Source of the DNA: Pelobates cultripes
Lineage: Eukaryota > Chordata > Amphibia > Anura > Pelobatidae
NCBI GenBank assembly: GCA_933207985.1
Contig: OW240915.1
Location: 116,842,611-116,906,610 of the forward strand
Direction: 5' to 3'
DNA: 64,000 nt
The notes under the pieces are model-generated. The model had not been told where the DNA came from. It was given only the letters and a program-made list of their open reading frames with translations, and made no database searches. Below, piece after piece: positions 52,695 through 63,243 of this stretch. Within the stretch, counting starts at the first letter, position 1. Each line of letters starts with the position of its first letter. A program made the position numbers and the translations under genes.

Positions 52695-54635
52695 GATCAT
52701 ACTCTGTAAATGGCTCAGGTCTCTTTTAGTCACTTTAATTGGTAGGGCCTGGAACAGAAATAGTAGTCTAGGTAGTAGATTCATTTTTACTGCGTGTAAT
52801 CTTCCTATCCATGATATGGGTTTCTCATCCCATTTTTAAAAATCTTGAGTCAGTGTTTTTATCAGTGTTGTGAAATTATCTGAGTATAATTTGATAAGGT
52901 CGGCTGTTAGCGTTATTCCTAAGTATTTGAGTGAGTGGAAGTTAATTTTTGGACCGTGTCTCTTCCCCAACAGCACTGCCTCCTCTTGTGTCATGACAAG
53001 TGGCATCGCTGCCGACTTGTCTAGGTTAATTTAATAACCTGATACTTTCATGTATGAGTCCAGAAGGTCTAGCAATGGGGAAGGGAAGTTGCCGGGTCGC
53101 AGAGTGTGAGCAATATGTCGTCTGCATAGGCTGACGCCTTGTATTCATCATTCTCAGCTGATAGGCCCCGGATCTCAGGGTGTGTTCTGATAAGGTGTAA
53201 AAGTGGATCAGTTTGTTCAAGACTGGGTTTAGCCTAAAGGCTAGGAGTTTTGCGTATATTTTTACGTCAAAGTTTATCAGCTAAATCGGCCTGTAGTTTT
53301 GGACGTGGGTCTCGTCCCTGCCTGGTTTGGGGATCACAGCAATGTCAGCTGTCAATAAATTTCTGTTTGGGGTTCTCTTGAAAGATTTTGTAGTAGATAT
53401 CGTAAAAGCCGTCTGGACCTTTGTTGCCTCTTAGGGCAGATATGGCTATATCTACCTCTTCCCCGGTTATTGGGGTTAATTAGTTAAGTCTACCTTTTCC
53501 CCGGTTAATTAGTGAGTCTCATATGACCACTTTGTGGGTGGCCCAGATTGTTGTGGGGGCTAGCTCTGGGGTCTGATTGTATTGAAAATAGCTTTTGATT
53601 TTCAAGCGTGTCTGGTCAGCTGTGTCCTGATCCCGTAGGAGACTACTGTTTTGTACCCATTTCCACTGCGGGAGCACCCCTGGCAGTCTCAGGTGGAGCC
53701 CTATGTCCGCGTGGTCGGACCATGATATAAGATTTATCCGCATGGCCTGGACAAATTGCATGCCCATTTGATTGATTAAAGAGAGGTCGATCCATGAGTA
53801 GGTGGACGGGCCGCCGAGTAGAAGGTGTAATCTTTTGTACCGGGGTGCTGTGTGCTGGGTGCTGTGACTGTGTTGGCTCATTCCATCGGCTCCGCCACCC
53901 CCATCCCCCCAGTAGGGAGGAGGGGAGAGGGGTAGGGAGGTTTATCAGAGTGAGATAGGTAAAGAAGAAGTAGGAAAGAGAAGAGTAGTAGTGTCTGTGT
54001 GACATTAAAAACAATAATTTTCATCACTTTGCTAAACATTGTGTAGAAAAAACAACTAAAACAGTACTGGGTCTTATCTGTTGCCAGGCCGGTCGGGGGG
54101 GGCTATCCACACTGTGGGGGATGTCACCTACCACAGTTCAGATATCCAGCCGCCGAGCACCCCATCGAGACCCCCTATAAATGGAGGAATAGATACGCCA
54201 AGACACATACAGTACTGCAAAATATTGTAAAACACAATCAAACATTATCTTCTGGAACGCATTGTTTAATAATTAAGGTGACCGATTATCAGTGTTGTGT
54301 GCGTGGGGTGTATTTATGGGGGCTTCTGTATGTCGTATAAATCTTATTTTATAGTTTTTTTTTCCTCCAGAAGCTAAGCTGCTGGGGTTGGGTTGTGACA
54401 TTGCGGTGATAGGACGTCTGGGCTAACTGAGTGTGGGGAGGGTGCAATATACTCTGGTCTTCTGTACCCCTCGGCCTGGTGTTCAATTGGCGTATCCTGG
54501 GCCCTTAGGTCAAAATTTTCTGTTTTTACCCCTTTTTTTAAAATGTATTTTATTTATTCATTTCATTTTTTTATTATTTTTATTTTCACTTTTTCTCCCT
54601 TCTTTTCCTTCCTTCCCACCTTTTTTTTTTTTCTT

Positions 54636-54670
<35 letters not shown>

Positions 54671-54689
54671 ATTATTTTTTTGCTTTTGT

Positions 54690-55640
54690 TCAATGGTGGT
54701 ATTTGAAGTTTTCATGCACTGAATTCTACCACCAGCCTTTGTCAAACTTTTGGGTAGTAATTTTTTTTTTCACACACATTGTACTTAAATAAATTAACAG
54801 ATCCTGTTATGTGTCACTGCCGAACAACACCCCAGTATGTGTTCAGCAACATCTCCTGAGTACAGTAATACCACCCCTGCATATATTTGCTGGGTTATTG
54901 GGGGCTAAAAGGCTATGATAGAGACTTGAGCATGTCAGTTTTTTAACTTGATATATAGGTATGCTTGGCCTATCTTCAGTTTAGCATATTTTTGCATCCC
55001 CCAGTTAATGTTACCATCATGAAAATATATATTTTTATAAAGTAGACATGCCTGGGTATTGCATATGGGGTGTCTGAACTTCTTTCCCACAACCATGGTG
55101 CTACATATTTTTTAGAGAATGTGCATGGTGGTAATTTTTGAATTCTGCTTTTTGATTTTAGCCAGCTGGTTATATGTAACTGCCAGAAAACACTCAAGTT
55201 TGTTTTCTGCAAAGTCCCCTGAGTACACCTGTGCCCCTCATGCATTGGTTTGCAATGATTTTACATTAACAAATTTTGGACTTGTTCATTTTGGCTGAAT
55301 ATAGTTTGCTTGCTTTGCTAGGCACATGTTGAGTGTGGTGCATTTTCACATCCCCCATGTTGAATTAATGGCTTGAAAGTATATGTTTTTGTAAAGTAGA
55401 CATTAAATGTAATAGCAGATGGGATGTTTTGACTTCTTTCTCCCAACCATTTGGCCCAAAAAATGCTTAGAAAGTGTGTGGTGGTAACTTTTGAATTGAG
55501 TTTTTTATGCACACATTGCTTTCAGATTTTGGCCAGTCGGTTATGTTACTAGCAGGTATAAAATGCATCTTTAGCAGCAATCTCTAAACTAACTCCTGCA
55601 AAAAGAATCTAACTGGAGATTTGGGGGAAGGAAATGGACT
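54690..55640 (-). mobile_element. piggyBac element, 3' part (right of the LINE insertion)
   Basis: Non-coding sequence with three to four related blocks of ~200-250 bp that include TTnTAAAGTAGACATnnnnGGGTA, TGTGTTCAGCAACATCTCCT and GGGGGCTAAAAGGCTA, matching 49,380-49,798. The short minus-strand open frames in it are chance frames in the repeat units. Confidence 0.6.
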
Positions 55641-55649
55641 AACTAACAT

Positions 55650-56955
55650 TTGCCCCTTAAAAAAAAATTTAAAAAAAAATTCAAGTATTACAAAAAGGGC
55701 AACCAGGACAGTGAAAGGGGGTGCCTGTCCTTTTCCCTTTTATATAACAAACCCGGCAACGTTTCTGGGGATTTGTTTTTTTTTTGCAGTTGGCTCTATC
55801 TTAAAAATAAAATGTGTATTACCAATTCTGGACTCCTCTGGCACCGTTGTTGGAACTTGACCATCCCCATAAATGATTGTGGAAATCAGTATGAGCTGAA
55901 ATGAGAGAAAGGTATTTTTTCCAGGATTCATTTTAAAAAAGTAAAAATGAATTGTGGGTTGCTACTTGCATCAGATAGCCACCTTTTTATACCAGGCTTT
56001 TGTTTTTCTTAAAATAGGATATGGCTGCATCAGCTGATCAGCCAAATCAACACCCCCCATGTGCCTGTTATAAGCCCTGATGCAAACAGGTTTGGTCTGT
56101 ACTCTGCCTCGGACAGTGACGTCTGACATGCCTTTGTCATGGATGGTGGTTAGCATGTTAACATCCTTCCTGTCCTTAAATTTTATTGCAGGTTTGCGCA
56201 GAGCTTTACGTTCACCTTTTTTAAATTTGGCCTCTATGAGAGGTCTGGGTAAATCTCCCTTTATATTTCATTAAGGATTCATCAATGGATACATTTTGTT
56301 GGGAAGTATACATTTCTGAAAATCTGTGCTGAAGATGGTCTGCCAGTGGGCATATTTTATGAAGCCTATCATACTGGGGTGATATCTGGGATGACAGAGA
56401 GTATTGTCATTAAAACGTAAATATCTCAGCAGCAGCTCATATCTTGCTCTAGACATGGTTTGGGAGTATACTGGACTAGAACAGATAGGGTTGGTGATCC
56501 AGTAAGAGCGAATTGATGGCTTCTTTATAATCCCCATCAGCATTGTAAGAGCCCAGAATTTTTTAAGTTCAGGGACATCTGTGGGATGCTAAGCATGCTT
56601 CCTGACTGCATAGCTACCTGGATTGGTATCAATAAATTGGGTAGCATATAAATTAGTCTGGGAAGCAAACTCCACCCAGATGGTATCCCCTAAAAATAGC
56701 TCCATATATTGCAGAGGGGAGAAGTCATCCAGATTGACATTAATGCCTGCGTTGGCACTAAAAGGGGGGATGGTGGGCTCAGATAACTATGGAGGTACCC
56801 AGTCCTCCTCCACATTCAGCGTAGCAGGGAAAGCCCAGCTTTTTTTTGCAGCCGGCTCACACACAGATGACATGTCACTAGACGTGTCAGAAAACTGACC
56901 TAGGTCAAAATCGGACGCAGTGTCATTGGCATCAAAGTCTGACACCAAGAAGGCC
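55650..56955 (-). pseudogene. piggyBac transposase, internally deleted
   Basis: A DDE-type transposase that acts at TTAA sites. Minus strand order: an acidic N-terminus (56,955-56,800; SDFDANDTASDFD); a DNA-binding or N-terminal domain with MLMGIIKKPSIRSYW and MSRARYELLLRYLRFND (56,543-56,271); then a jump to KFKKGERKALRKP and MLTTIHDKGMSDV (56,230-56,130); the conserved YNRHMGGVDLADQ motif; and remnants of the C-terminal cysteine-rich domain (55,860-55,680). The central region that should carry two of the three catalytic Asp is absent. A Gmr1-like LTR retrotransposon is inserted in the N-terminal coding part at 56,956. Confidence 0.8.
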
Positions 56956-57920
56956 TGTGACAAACCCTGCCACTTGAACTAATCATTTTATGTGAATGGG
57001 TGAATTTCACCAAGGGAATAACGACACGAATGGACTTTCATGTTATTTTAATGTTTTTATGCGAATGCCCTAAACTACCGAACGGGAGACCACCCCGGGG
57101 TGGTCGTGTGTTTCCAATTAGCTGAACGATACAATGTTGCGAAGGGAATTAAGTACCTGTATGTGTGGCCGCCATTTCGCCTACCGAACACGTGGCGGCG
57201 GCCATCTTACGCACGAACAGCGGTACTTGGTTGTCGAACGCCTTGAACTCAAACCGGGCATTCGACTAACCAAGCACCGCTAAGACCTCAAGCATGCTCC
57301 GACAGCACGAACCAAACACAAGAACGGCCCGGCGTTCGGTAGATAGATTCCCCTAAACGAGGGGATTCATACGAAGGCTTGCAATCTCATGGATGGCTAG
57401 GCTGTTCGGTATTTTTGCTTCACTAAAATAGACTGACCGCAGGGCCAGAATTCATGGAACTGTTTTCGGCTACTGAGTCCCTGCGGTCGGTCAAATCTTT
57501 AACTGTCTGTAACTCCTGAACCCCTGGTCCGATCTGGGTGAATTTCAAGTATGTTGCTCACCCAGATCAGGCCTACCAGGGGACCCCTTATTTGTCCCTG
57601 TACCCCCGGTATTTAGGGCAAATCCAGAAAGTGGGGAAAACTCTGTCCCCACTAATCTGGTTAAGTGCTAATCTAAGGGGAGGAGAGGGAGGGGAGGTGA
57701 CCAGGTTACAATTGGTTACTGTACTAATTATGAAAGTTACCTCCCTTGCATGGGAGAAATGCATAAAAGCAGACTTGTGAATAAAGCTGACAGTTGACTC
57801 CCAGACTATGTGTCGTCTAGTCCTTGGGGAGGTGGATTATGCTGTGTTCCTGTGATTTTGTATGCTGAATCTTTGTTCCCAGTGGAGAGCCATTGGATTA
57901 ACCCTTGCCCCTCCGCTACA
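56956..57920 (+). repeat. 5' LTR of the Gmr1-like retrotransposon
   Basis: A 965 bp segment from TGTGACAAACCC to CCGCTACA. A promoter-like GCATAAAAGCAGA lies near 57,761, and an AATAAAGC polyadenylation-type signal near 57,780. It is followed by a primer-binding-site-like ATTGGTGGCAAGCGACGGG. The first ~675 bp are repeated with few changes at 62,475-63,143. Confidence 0.9.
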
Positions 57921-57941
57921 ATTGGTGGCAAGCGACGGGAT
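57921..57941 (+). other. Primer-binding-site-like sequence
   Basis: The sequence after the 5' LTR (ATTGGTGGCAAGCGACGGG) has the TGGTGGC..CG.CGGGAT pattern found behind the LTR of the element at 23,178-24,442 and of other vertebrate gypsy elements. The matching tRNA was not determined. Confidence 0.55.
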
Positions 57942-58051
57942 TCAAACCTCACAGCAGACCGTTGTTCGGCAGATACAGCTATTCGTGGAAATTTTCTATT
58001 CGTATGGAACCAAAGGGAAAGGGTATGTGAATATACCCGAACGGATAGTGA

Positions 58052-61000
58052 ATGGGGACAGATTATACCAGCTTGAAACGGGCCACGCTAAAAGAACTAT
58101 TGGAAGCAAGGGGAATTATTGCCAGCAATAAAGCCAATGCTACCCTTATTGCTGAACTCATGGAGGGAGACCGGGCAGCTGCTGCAGCACCTCTTATGGA
58201 CAGCACACAGAATGAGTTTGGAAGAGAACTCCAAAGCAGACTGGCCTTTTTCCCAGGTACACCTCCCATAGAAACCTTGGAAAGGATTATGGCAGATGTT
58301 CATGAATATGTTATGGCAAAGCAGCAGGCAGACCGGAGGTCCAGAGAGGGGTCCCCAACCCCACCCCGCATAGTACAAGGGAAGCCTAAAATCCTGTACC
58401 ATGCTTTTAAAAATTATGTGGAAACCGAGGACATCGATGGCTTCTTGCATGACTTTGAGAGGTTATGCCAACTACATGAGATTGACGCTGCTGACCAGGC
58501 ACCCCTGCTGGTGGGCAAGCTAGCGGGCCGGGCAGCAGAAGCCTACCGCACAATGCCAGACGAGGACAGCAGGGACTACCAGAAAGTAAAGCAGGCGATC
58601 CTGACAAGGTATGCCATTACCCCAGAGGCATACCGGCAGCGGTTCAGAGAAAGCCGAAAGACAGAGACTAGGGCTGGCAAAGGATGGGTGCAAGCCGCAC
58701 AAGCAACCACAGTGGAGGATATGCTACAATTACTGCTACTGGAGCAATTCTTCCAGGGGTTAACCCTGGATTTACAAAACTGGCTGAGGGATTGGAAACC
58801 ACGCACCTTAACCGATGCAGCCAGGCTGGCAGACGAGTACCAAGATGCCAGAAGGGCACAGCGGGAACAGTCACGGCCCACCTCGGGAGCTGCTACCACA
58901 CCTTCCACTGTTACCTCCACCCCATCACTGCGTCCTGGGGGTGGGAACTACCAAACCCCTCCACGGTACAACAATGCCCGATCTTTCATCAGGTGTCACA
59001 CATGTAACCAGCAGGGCCACATACAGAGAGACTGTCCCAGGAACAAGAACCGCCCCACGTGGAATACTCCAACTACTTCCCCTGCAAACCGGGCAGCTAT
59101 ACACTGTTTCCAGAGTGAGCCCCGACAACCTTCCTTTTGGGCCGGGTCCAATGAAGAACCTTTGGGCACGCTCCACGAGGTTAACCCAATACAAGCGGCT
59201 TCCGACAACCGACAGGGTCACCGCCAAGGGCTGCACGTAGTGGGAAAACGCCTCCAGGGTCTGCGCGACTCTGGGGCCACCATAACTCTGGTGCGCAATC
59301 ACCTAGTTCCCAAGAACCAGCTCACTGGAGAATATGTGGCAGTCCGGGTGGCAGGGGGAGCGATTTACAAAATTCCTACTGCTAAAGTACATTTGGATTG
59401 GGGAGCGGGGTCAGGGAATGTGGAAGTGGGCCTTATGCAGGATTTACCAGCTGATGTCATCCTGGGTAACGACTTGGGGGAGCTGACCTCCGCTTTTGTT
59501 TCTCAGCACCCCGCGCAGGAAGTGCTACCCGTTATAACACGGCAGCATGCTCGCACTACCGCATCTTCTGAACACTCTGAGGCTCAGGTAAGCAACAGTC
59601 ATACACCCCCTTTCGTCCCCTGGGCTCCCCCATTAGAATTTGGTACTGAAGTAGTCACCGACCCATCCTTGCAGGTATATCGGGATAGGGTTACGCAGAA
59701 TCAGGCAGGGTTGGAGGGGGAGAGATATGCTTGGGAGAAAGGATTACTGTATAGGTATGCAGAGAAGGTAGTAGCAGGATCCGTACCCATGACCCTCACA
59801 CAATTAGTAGTTCCTAAAAAGTACAGGCAAGAGTTGCTACGTATTGCCCACGACATCCCTTTGTCAGGACATCTAGGCGTCAGTAGGACAAAACATCGTT
59901 TGACCCAAAACTTCTTTTGGCCAGGGGTCTCCAAAGATATCCGGCAGTATTGCCAAACTTGCGATACGTGCCAGAGAGTAGGGAAGAGAGGGGACCGATA
60001 CAAGGCAAAAATGCACTCCCTCCCAATAATAGATGAGCCCTTTAGTAGGGTGGCAGTTGATATAATTGGACCCCTAGCAAAACCCAGTCCATCCAGGAAA
60101 AAGTATATCCTACCCGTAGTAGACTATGCTACCCGGTACCCAGAGGCAGTAGCCCTAACTAATATCCATGCAGAAACTATAGTGGATGCCCTGATCCGGA
60201 TATTCTCCAGAATGGGGTTCCCCAAGGAGATTATCTCAGATCTGGGTACCCAATTCACAGCCGAAGTCACTCACCAGTTATGGAGAACATGTGGGGTGAA
60301 ACCTATTGTAAATTCCGCGTACCACCCCCAGTCCAATGGGCTCTGTGAACGTTTCAACGGAACATTAAAGCAAATGCTCCGTATGTTCATGGATACCCAG
60401 AAGGACTGGGAAAGGTTTCTTCCCCATCTGCTCTTCGCTTACAGAGAGGTACCCCAGGAGTCCACAGAGTTCTCGCCATTCGAATTACTATTCGGAAGGA
60501 GAGTGCGGGGTCCTTTGGACCTCATTAGGGAACACTGGGAAGGAACTGTCACCAGTAATGGCACCCCTATCGTCCCATATGTGCTCGAGTTCAGGGAGTG
60601 CTTGGAGACCCTAATCCAGACGGTACGGTCCAATCTCCAGGCGGCCCAGCAACGACAACGCAGATGGTACGATAGGGGAGCCAGGGACCGCAGTTTTCAA
60701 ATAGGGCAAAAGGTGTTAATCTTGAAGCCGGTCCAAAAGGACAAACTGCAGGCCTCCTGGCAGGGCCCTTATAAGGTGGTGGAACAGGTATGTGACACCA
60801 CCTATATAATTGCCCCATGTACGGGAGCAGGCGGTAAACGCATGCTCCATGTTAACATGTTGAAGCCATATCACGAGCGGACCGAGGAAGTAACTGCCAT
60901 ATGTGCTTTGGCCGCCGAGGACCCAGACAACTTACCTCTACTGGACCTATTAGAAAAAGGAGGGCCAGACACAGAATTAGGGGAAGTACAGCTAGGAGAC

Positions 61001-62353
61001 AGGCTGAGTACTAGAGAACAAGCTCAGATACTAGAGCTGATTAGAGAGAAAGGGGATACATTTTTCAATCAGCCCGGATATACCCCGCTGGCCACCCACA
61101 GGGTGGAAACCCCAGGGCAACACCCTCTTCGTCAAACCCCCTACCGCATACCAGAATCTGTAAAAGATCATATGCGGAAGGAGATTGATGAAATGTTACA
61201 GCTAGGAGTGATAGAACACTCGGATATCCCATGGGCCTCTCCGGTAGTGCTGGTGCCGAAGCGGAACGGAACCACCCGCTTCTGCGTAGACTACCAGAAA
61301 CTTAATGATAAAACGATTTCCGATGCCTACCCTATGCCCCGAATCGATGAGCTCCTAGATAAAATGGCCAGGGGCCAGTACCTCACCACAATAGACTTGG
61401 GCAAAGGATACTGGCAGATCCCACTAGCCGAGGATGCCATCCCAAAGTCCGCATTCGTCACCCTGTTTGGGCTATACCAATTTAAGGTGATGCCATTCGG
61501 GATGAAGAATGCGCCGGCTACCTTTCAGCGGATGGTAGATCGGCTACTGGACAGATCCCAGGAGTATGCTTGCGCCTATTTGGATGATATATCAATATTC
61601 AGCAACTCCTGGGACGAACATTTAACTCATATAGGAGCCATCCTCGATCGCATCAGGGAGGCAGGTCTAACGTTAAAACCCAGCAAGTGCCATGTAGGGA
61701 TGGCTGAAGTGCAGTACTTGGGCCACAGGATAGGCAGTGGGCAGCAAAAGCCAGAACCTGCTAAGATAGAGGCCGTAGCTAAGTGGCCGACCCCCCGCAC
61801 GAAAACTCAGGTTTTAGCTTTTTTAGGGACCGCCGGTTATTACCGTAAATTTGTGCCCAATTATAGTGCCCTAGCGAAGCCCCTTACTGACCTCACCAAG
61901 AAGAACCTGCCCAAAGTAGTTACCTGGAGCCCAGAGTGTGAGAATGCATTCCAAGAACTGAAAACTACCCTAATTCCTGCACCTGTACTTGCCGCTCCCG
62001 ATCCAACTAAACGCTTTCTCGTTCATCCAGACGCTTCTATGTTTGGATTGGGAGCAGTGCTGAGCCAGGTTGGGGCCGATGGCGGCGAACATCCAGTCGC
62101 TTACTTAAGTCAGAAACTGCTACCCAGGGAAGTAAGCTATGCCGCCATCGAGAAGGAATGCCTGGCGGTAGTGTGGGCCCTCAAGAAACTACAGCCCTAC
62201 TTATATGGACAACAATTTGCCTTGCTCACAGATCACAACCCGTTGGTGTGGCTAAACCGGGTGTCCGGGGACAACGCTAGACTGCTAAGATGGAGCTTGG
62301 TGTTACAACCATTTGATTTCACCATCCAGTATCGTCCGGGGAAACAATGGTAA
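58052..62353 (+). CDS. gag-pol polyprotein, copia-like domain order (Gmr1 type)
   Basis: A 1,433-residue fused polyprotein that would build the particle and copy and integrate the element. Gag comes first, with a zinc knuckle C315-x2-C318-x4-H323-x4-C328. A protease follows with D406 in RDSGA. The integrase has a zinc-binding part (H600, H607, C637, C640) and D670, D730, E766 (spacing DD35E), followed by a GPY-type module (WQGPYKVVEQ, about 890-945). Reverse transcriptase comes after integrase: D1115 (TTIDLGKGYWQ) and Y1176-L-D1178-D1179. RNase H has D1327, E1369 and D1394. No frameshift separates gag and pol. The start was chosen as the first ATG of the frame, 131 nt after the LTR. The frame ends at TGG-TAA (62,353), earlier than expected: reading that resembles the usual tail continues in the +1 frame to TGA at 62,391-62,393, implying one small indel near 62,340. 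Confidence 0.92.
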   Translation: MGTDYTSLKRATLKELLEARGIIASNKANATLIAELMEGDRAAAAAPLMDSTQNEFGRELQSRLAFFPGTPPIETLERIMADVHEYVMAKQQADRRSREGSPTPPRIVQGKPKILYHAFKNYVETEDIDGFLHDFERLCQLHEIDAADQAPLLVGKLAGRAAEAYRTMPDEDSRDYQKVKQAILTRYAITPEAYRQRFRESRKTETRAGKGWVQAAQATTVEDMLQLLLLEQFFQGLTLDLQNWLRDWKPRTLTDAARLADEYQDARRAQREQSRPTSGAATTPSTVTSTPSLRPGGGNYQTPPRYNNARSFIRCHTCNQQGHIQRDCPRNKNRPTWNTPTTSPANRAAIHCFQSEPRQPSFWAGSNEEPLGTLHEVNPIQAASDNRQGHRQGLHVVGKRLQGLRDSGATITLVRNHLVPKNQLTGEYVAVRVAGGAIYKIPTAKVHLDWGAGSGNVEVGLMQDLPADVILGNDLGELTSAFVSQHPAQEVLPVITRQHARTTASSEHSEAQVSNSHTPPFVPWAPPLEFGTEVVTDPSLQVYRDRVTQNQAGLEGERYAWEKGLLYRYAEKVVAGSVPMTLTQLVVPKKYRQELLRIAHDIPLSGHLGVSRTKHRLTQNFFWPGVSKDIRQYCQTCDTCQRVGKRGDRYKAKMHSLPIIDEPFSRVAVDIIGPLAKPSPSRKKYILPVVDYATRYPEAVALTNIHAETIVDALIRIFSRMGFPKEIISDLGTQFTAEVTHQLWRTCGVKPIVNSAYHPQSNGLCERFNGTLKQMLRMFMDTQKDWERFLPHLLFAYREVPQESTEFSPFELLFGRRVRGPLDLIREHWEGTVTSNGTPIVPYVLEFRECLETLIQTVRSNLQAAQQRQRRWYDRGARDRSFQIGQKVLILKPVQKDKLQASWQGPYKVVEQVCDTTYIIAPCTGAGGKRMLHVNMLKPYHERTEEVTAICALAAEDPDNLPLLDLLEKGGPDTELGEVQLGDRLSTREQAQILELIREKGDTFFNQPGYTPLATHRVETPGQHPLRQTPYRIPESVKDHMRKEIDEMLQLGVIEHSDIPWASPVVLVPKRNGTTRFCVDYQKLNDKTISDAYPMPRIDELLDKMARGQYLTTIDLGKGYWQIPLAEDAIPKSAFVTLFGLYQFKVMPFGMKNAPATFQRMVDRLLDRSQEYACAYLDDISIFSNSWDEHLTHIGAILDRIREAGLTLKPSKCHVGMAEVQYLGHRIGSGQQKPEPAKIEAVAKWPTPRTKTQVLAFLGTAGYYRKFVPNYSALAKPLTDLTKKNLPKVVTWSPECENAFQELKTTLIPAPVLAAPDPTKRFLVHPDASMFGLGAVLSQVGADGGEHPVAYLSQKLLPREVSYAAIEKECLAVVWALKKLQPYLYGQQFALLTDHNPLVWLNRVSGDNARLLRWSLVLQPFDFTIQYRPGKQW

Positions 62354-62474
62354 CGCTGACAGGTTGTCCCGACAGACAGAACTAGAAAAATGATCTGTGA
62401 GCACTCTCCCGGACATCCCCAAGCCGATCCGTTGGGATCAGACTGTGTATGCCGGCTTGGTTCTGGGGGAGCAT

Positions 62475-63143
62475 TGTGGCAAACCCTGCCACTTGAACTA
62501 ATCATTTGAATGGGTGAATTTCACCAAGGGAATAAGGACACAAATGGACTTTCAGGTTATTTTAATGTTTTTATGCGAATGCCCTAAACTACCAAACGGG
62601 AGACCACCCCAGGGTGGTCGTGTGTTTCCAATTAGCCGAACGATACAATGTTGCGAAGGGAATTAAGTACCTGTATGTGTGGCCGCCATTTCGCCTACCG
62701 AACACGTGGCGACAGCCATCTTACACACGAACAGCGGTACTTGGTTGTCGAACGCCTGGAACTCAAACCGGGCATTCGACTAACCAAGCACCGCTAAGAC
62801 CTCCAGCATGCTCCGACAGCACGAACCAAACACAAGAACGGCCCGGCGTTCGGTAGATAGATTCCCCTAAACGAGGGGATTCATACGAAGGCTTGCAATC
62901 GCATGGATGGCTAGGCTGTTCGGTATTTTTGCTTCACTAAAATAGACTGACCGCAGGGCCAGAATTCATGGAACTGTTTTCGGCTACTGAGTCCCTGCGG
63001 TCGGTCAAATCTTTAACTGTCTGTAACTCCCGAACCCCTGGTCCGATCTGGGTGAATTTCAAGTATGTTGCTCACAGATCAGACCTACCAGGGGACCCCT
63101 TATTTGTCCCTGTACCCACGGTATTTAGGGGACATCCAGAAAG
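62475..63143 (+). repeat. 3' LTR (truncated by gap)
   Basis: Begins TGTGGCAAACCCTGCCACTT and matches 56,956-57,632 over its whole visible length, with a 6 bp deletion (about 62,508) and scattered substitutions. The remaining ~290 bp and the right-hand target duplication fall in or beyond the gap. Confidence 0.9.
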
Positions 63144-63243
63144 NNNNNNNNNNNNNNNNNNNNNNNNNNNNNNNNNNNNNNNNNNNNNNNNNNNNNNNNN
63201 NNNNNNNNNNNNNNNNNNNNNNNNNNNNNNNNNNNNNNNNNNN
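63144..63243. other. Assembly gap (100 N)
   Basis: Exactly 100 N between the truncated 3' LTR and a minisatellite. The join may not reflect true adjacency. Confidence 0.99.

Larger units (their letters stand above)
50790..53881 (-). pseudogene. L1-like ORF2 (endonuclease fragment plus reverse transcriptase), broken
   Basis: Read on the minus strand: part of the endonuclease-like domain with STYSWIDLSLIN and LISWSDHADI (53,881-53,519); a PKPGRDPRPK-like loop near 53,300; the RT catalytic motif SAYADDILLTL (YADD at 53,117-53,128); a GLGLPNL-like region (52,546-52,205); and a C-terminal TFIHMWWTCPKIDNFW motif typical of L1-type ORF2 ends (51,040-50,990). The frame is broken many times, the N-terminal endonuclease half is missing, and a 517 bp LTR interrupts it. 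It is dead. Confidence 0.8.
49798..54689 (-). mobile_element. L1-like LINE inserted in the piggyBac element
   Basis: A minus-strand non-LTR retrotransposon, flanked by the 15 bp duplication TCAATGGTGGTATTT. It carries broken pieces of an ORF2-type protein (53,881-50,790), a MITE-like repeat (49,943-50,340) in its 3' part, a solo LTR (51,584-52,100), and an assembly gap (52,595-52,694). Its 5' side (54,000-54,689) holds non-coding sequence with a pyrimidine tract and a TA microsatellite. No ORF1 is recognised. Confidence 0.7.
56956..63143 (+). mobile_element. Gmr1-like Ty3/gypsy LTR retrotransposon
   Basis: An almost complete LTR retrotransposon: 5' LTR (56,956-57,920), short leader with primer site, one gag-pol frame (58,052-62,353), a purine tract (CTGGGGGAGCAT) and a 3' LTR (from 62,475) cut off by a 100 N gap at 63,144. 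It is inserted in the N-terminal coding region of a minus-strand piggyBac transposase. The order of pol domains (protease, integrase, RT, RNase H) places it with Gmr1-like elements, known from several deuterostomes. The LTRs differ by a 6 bp indel and scattered substitutions, so the insertion is not brand new. Confidence 0.9.

Noticed and set aside
54976..55512. Two minus-strand frames of similar sequence as a small gene family
   Set aside because: They fall in repeated non-coding blocks of the piggyBac 3' region and reflect the block repetition.
58052..62353. Assignment of the long polyprotein to Ty1/copia on the basis of domain order
   Set aside because: RT and integrase motifs (YLDD context, DD35E with GPY module, CCHC knuckle, PBS type) are gypsy-like. 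Gmr1-like elements explain the order better.
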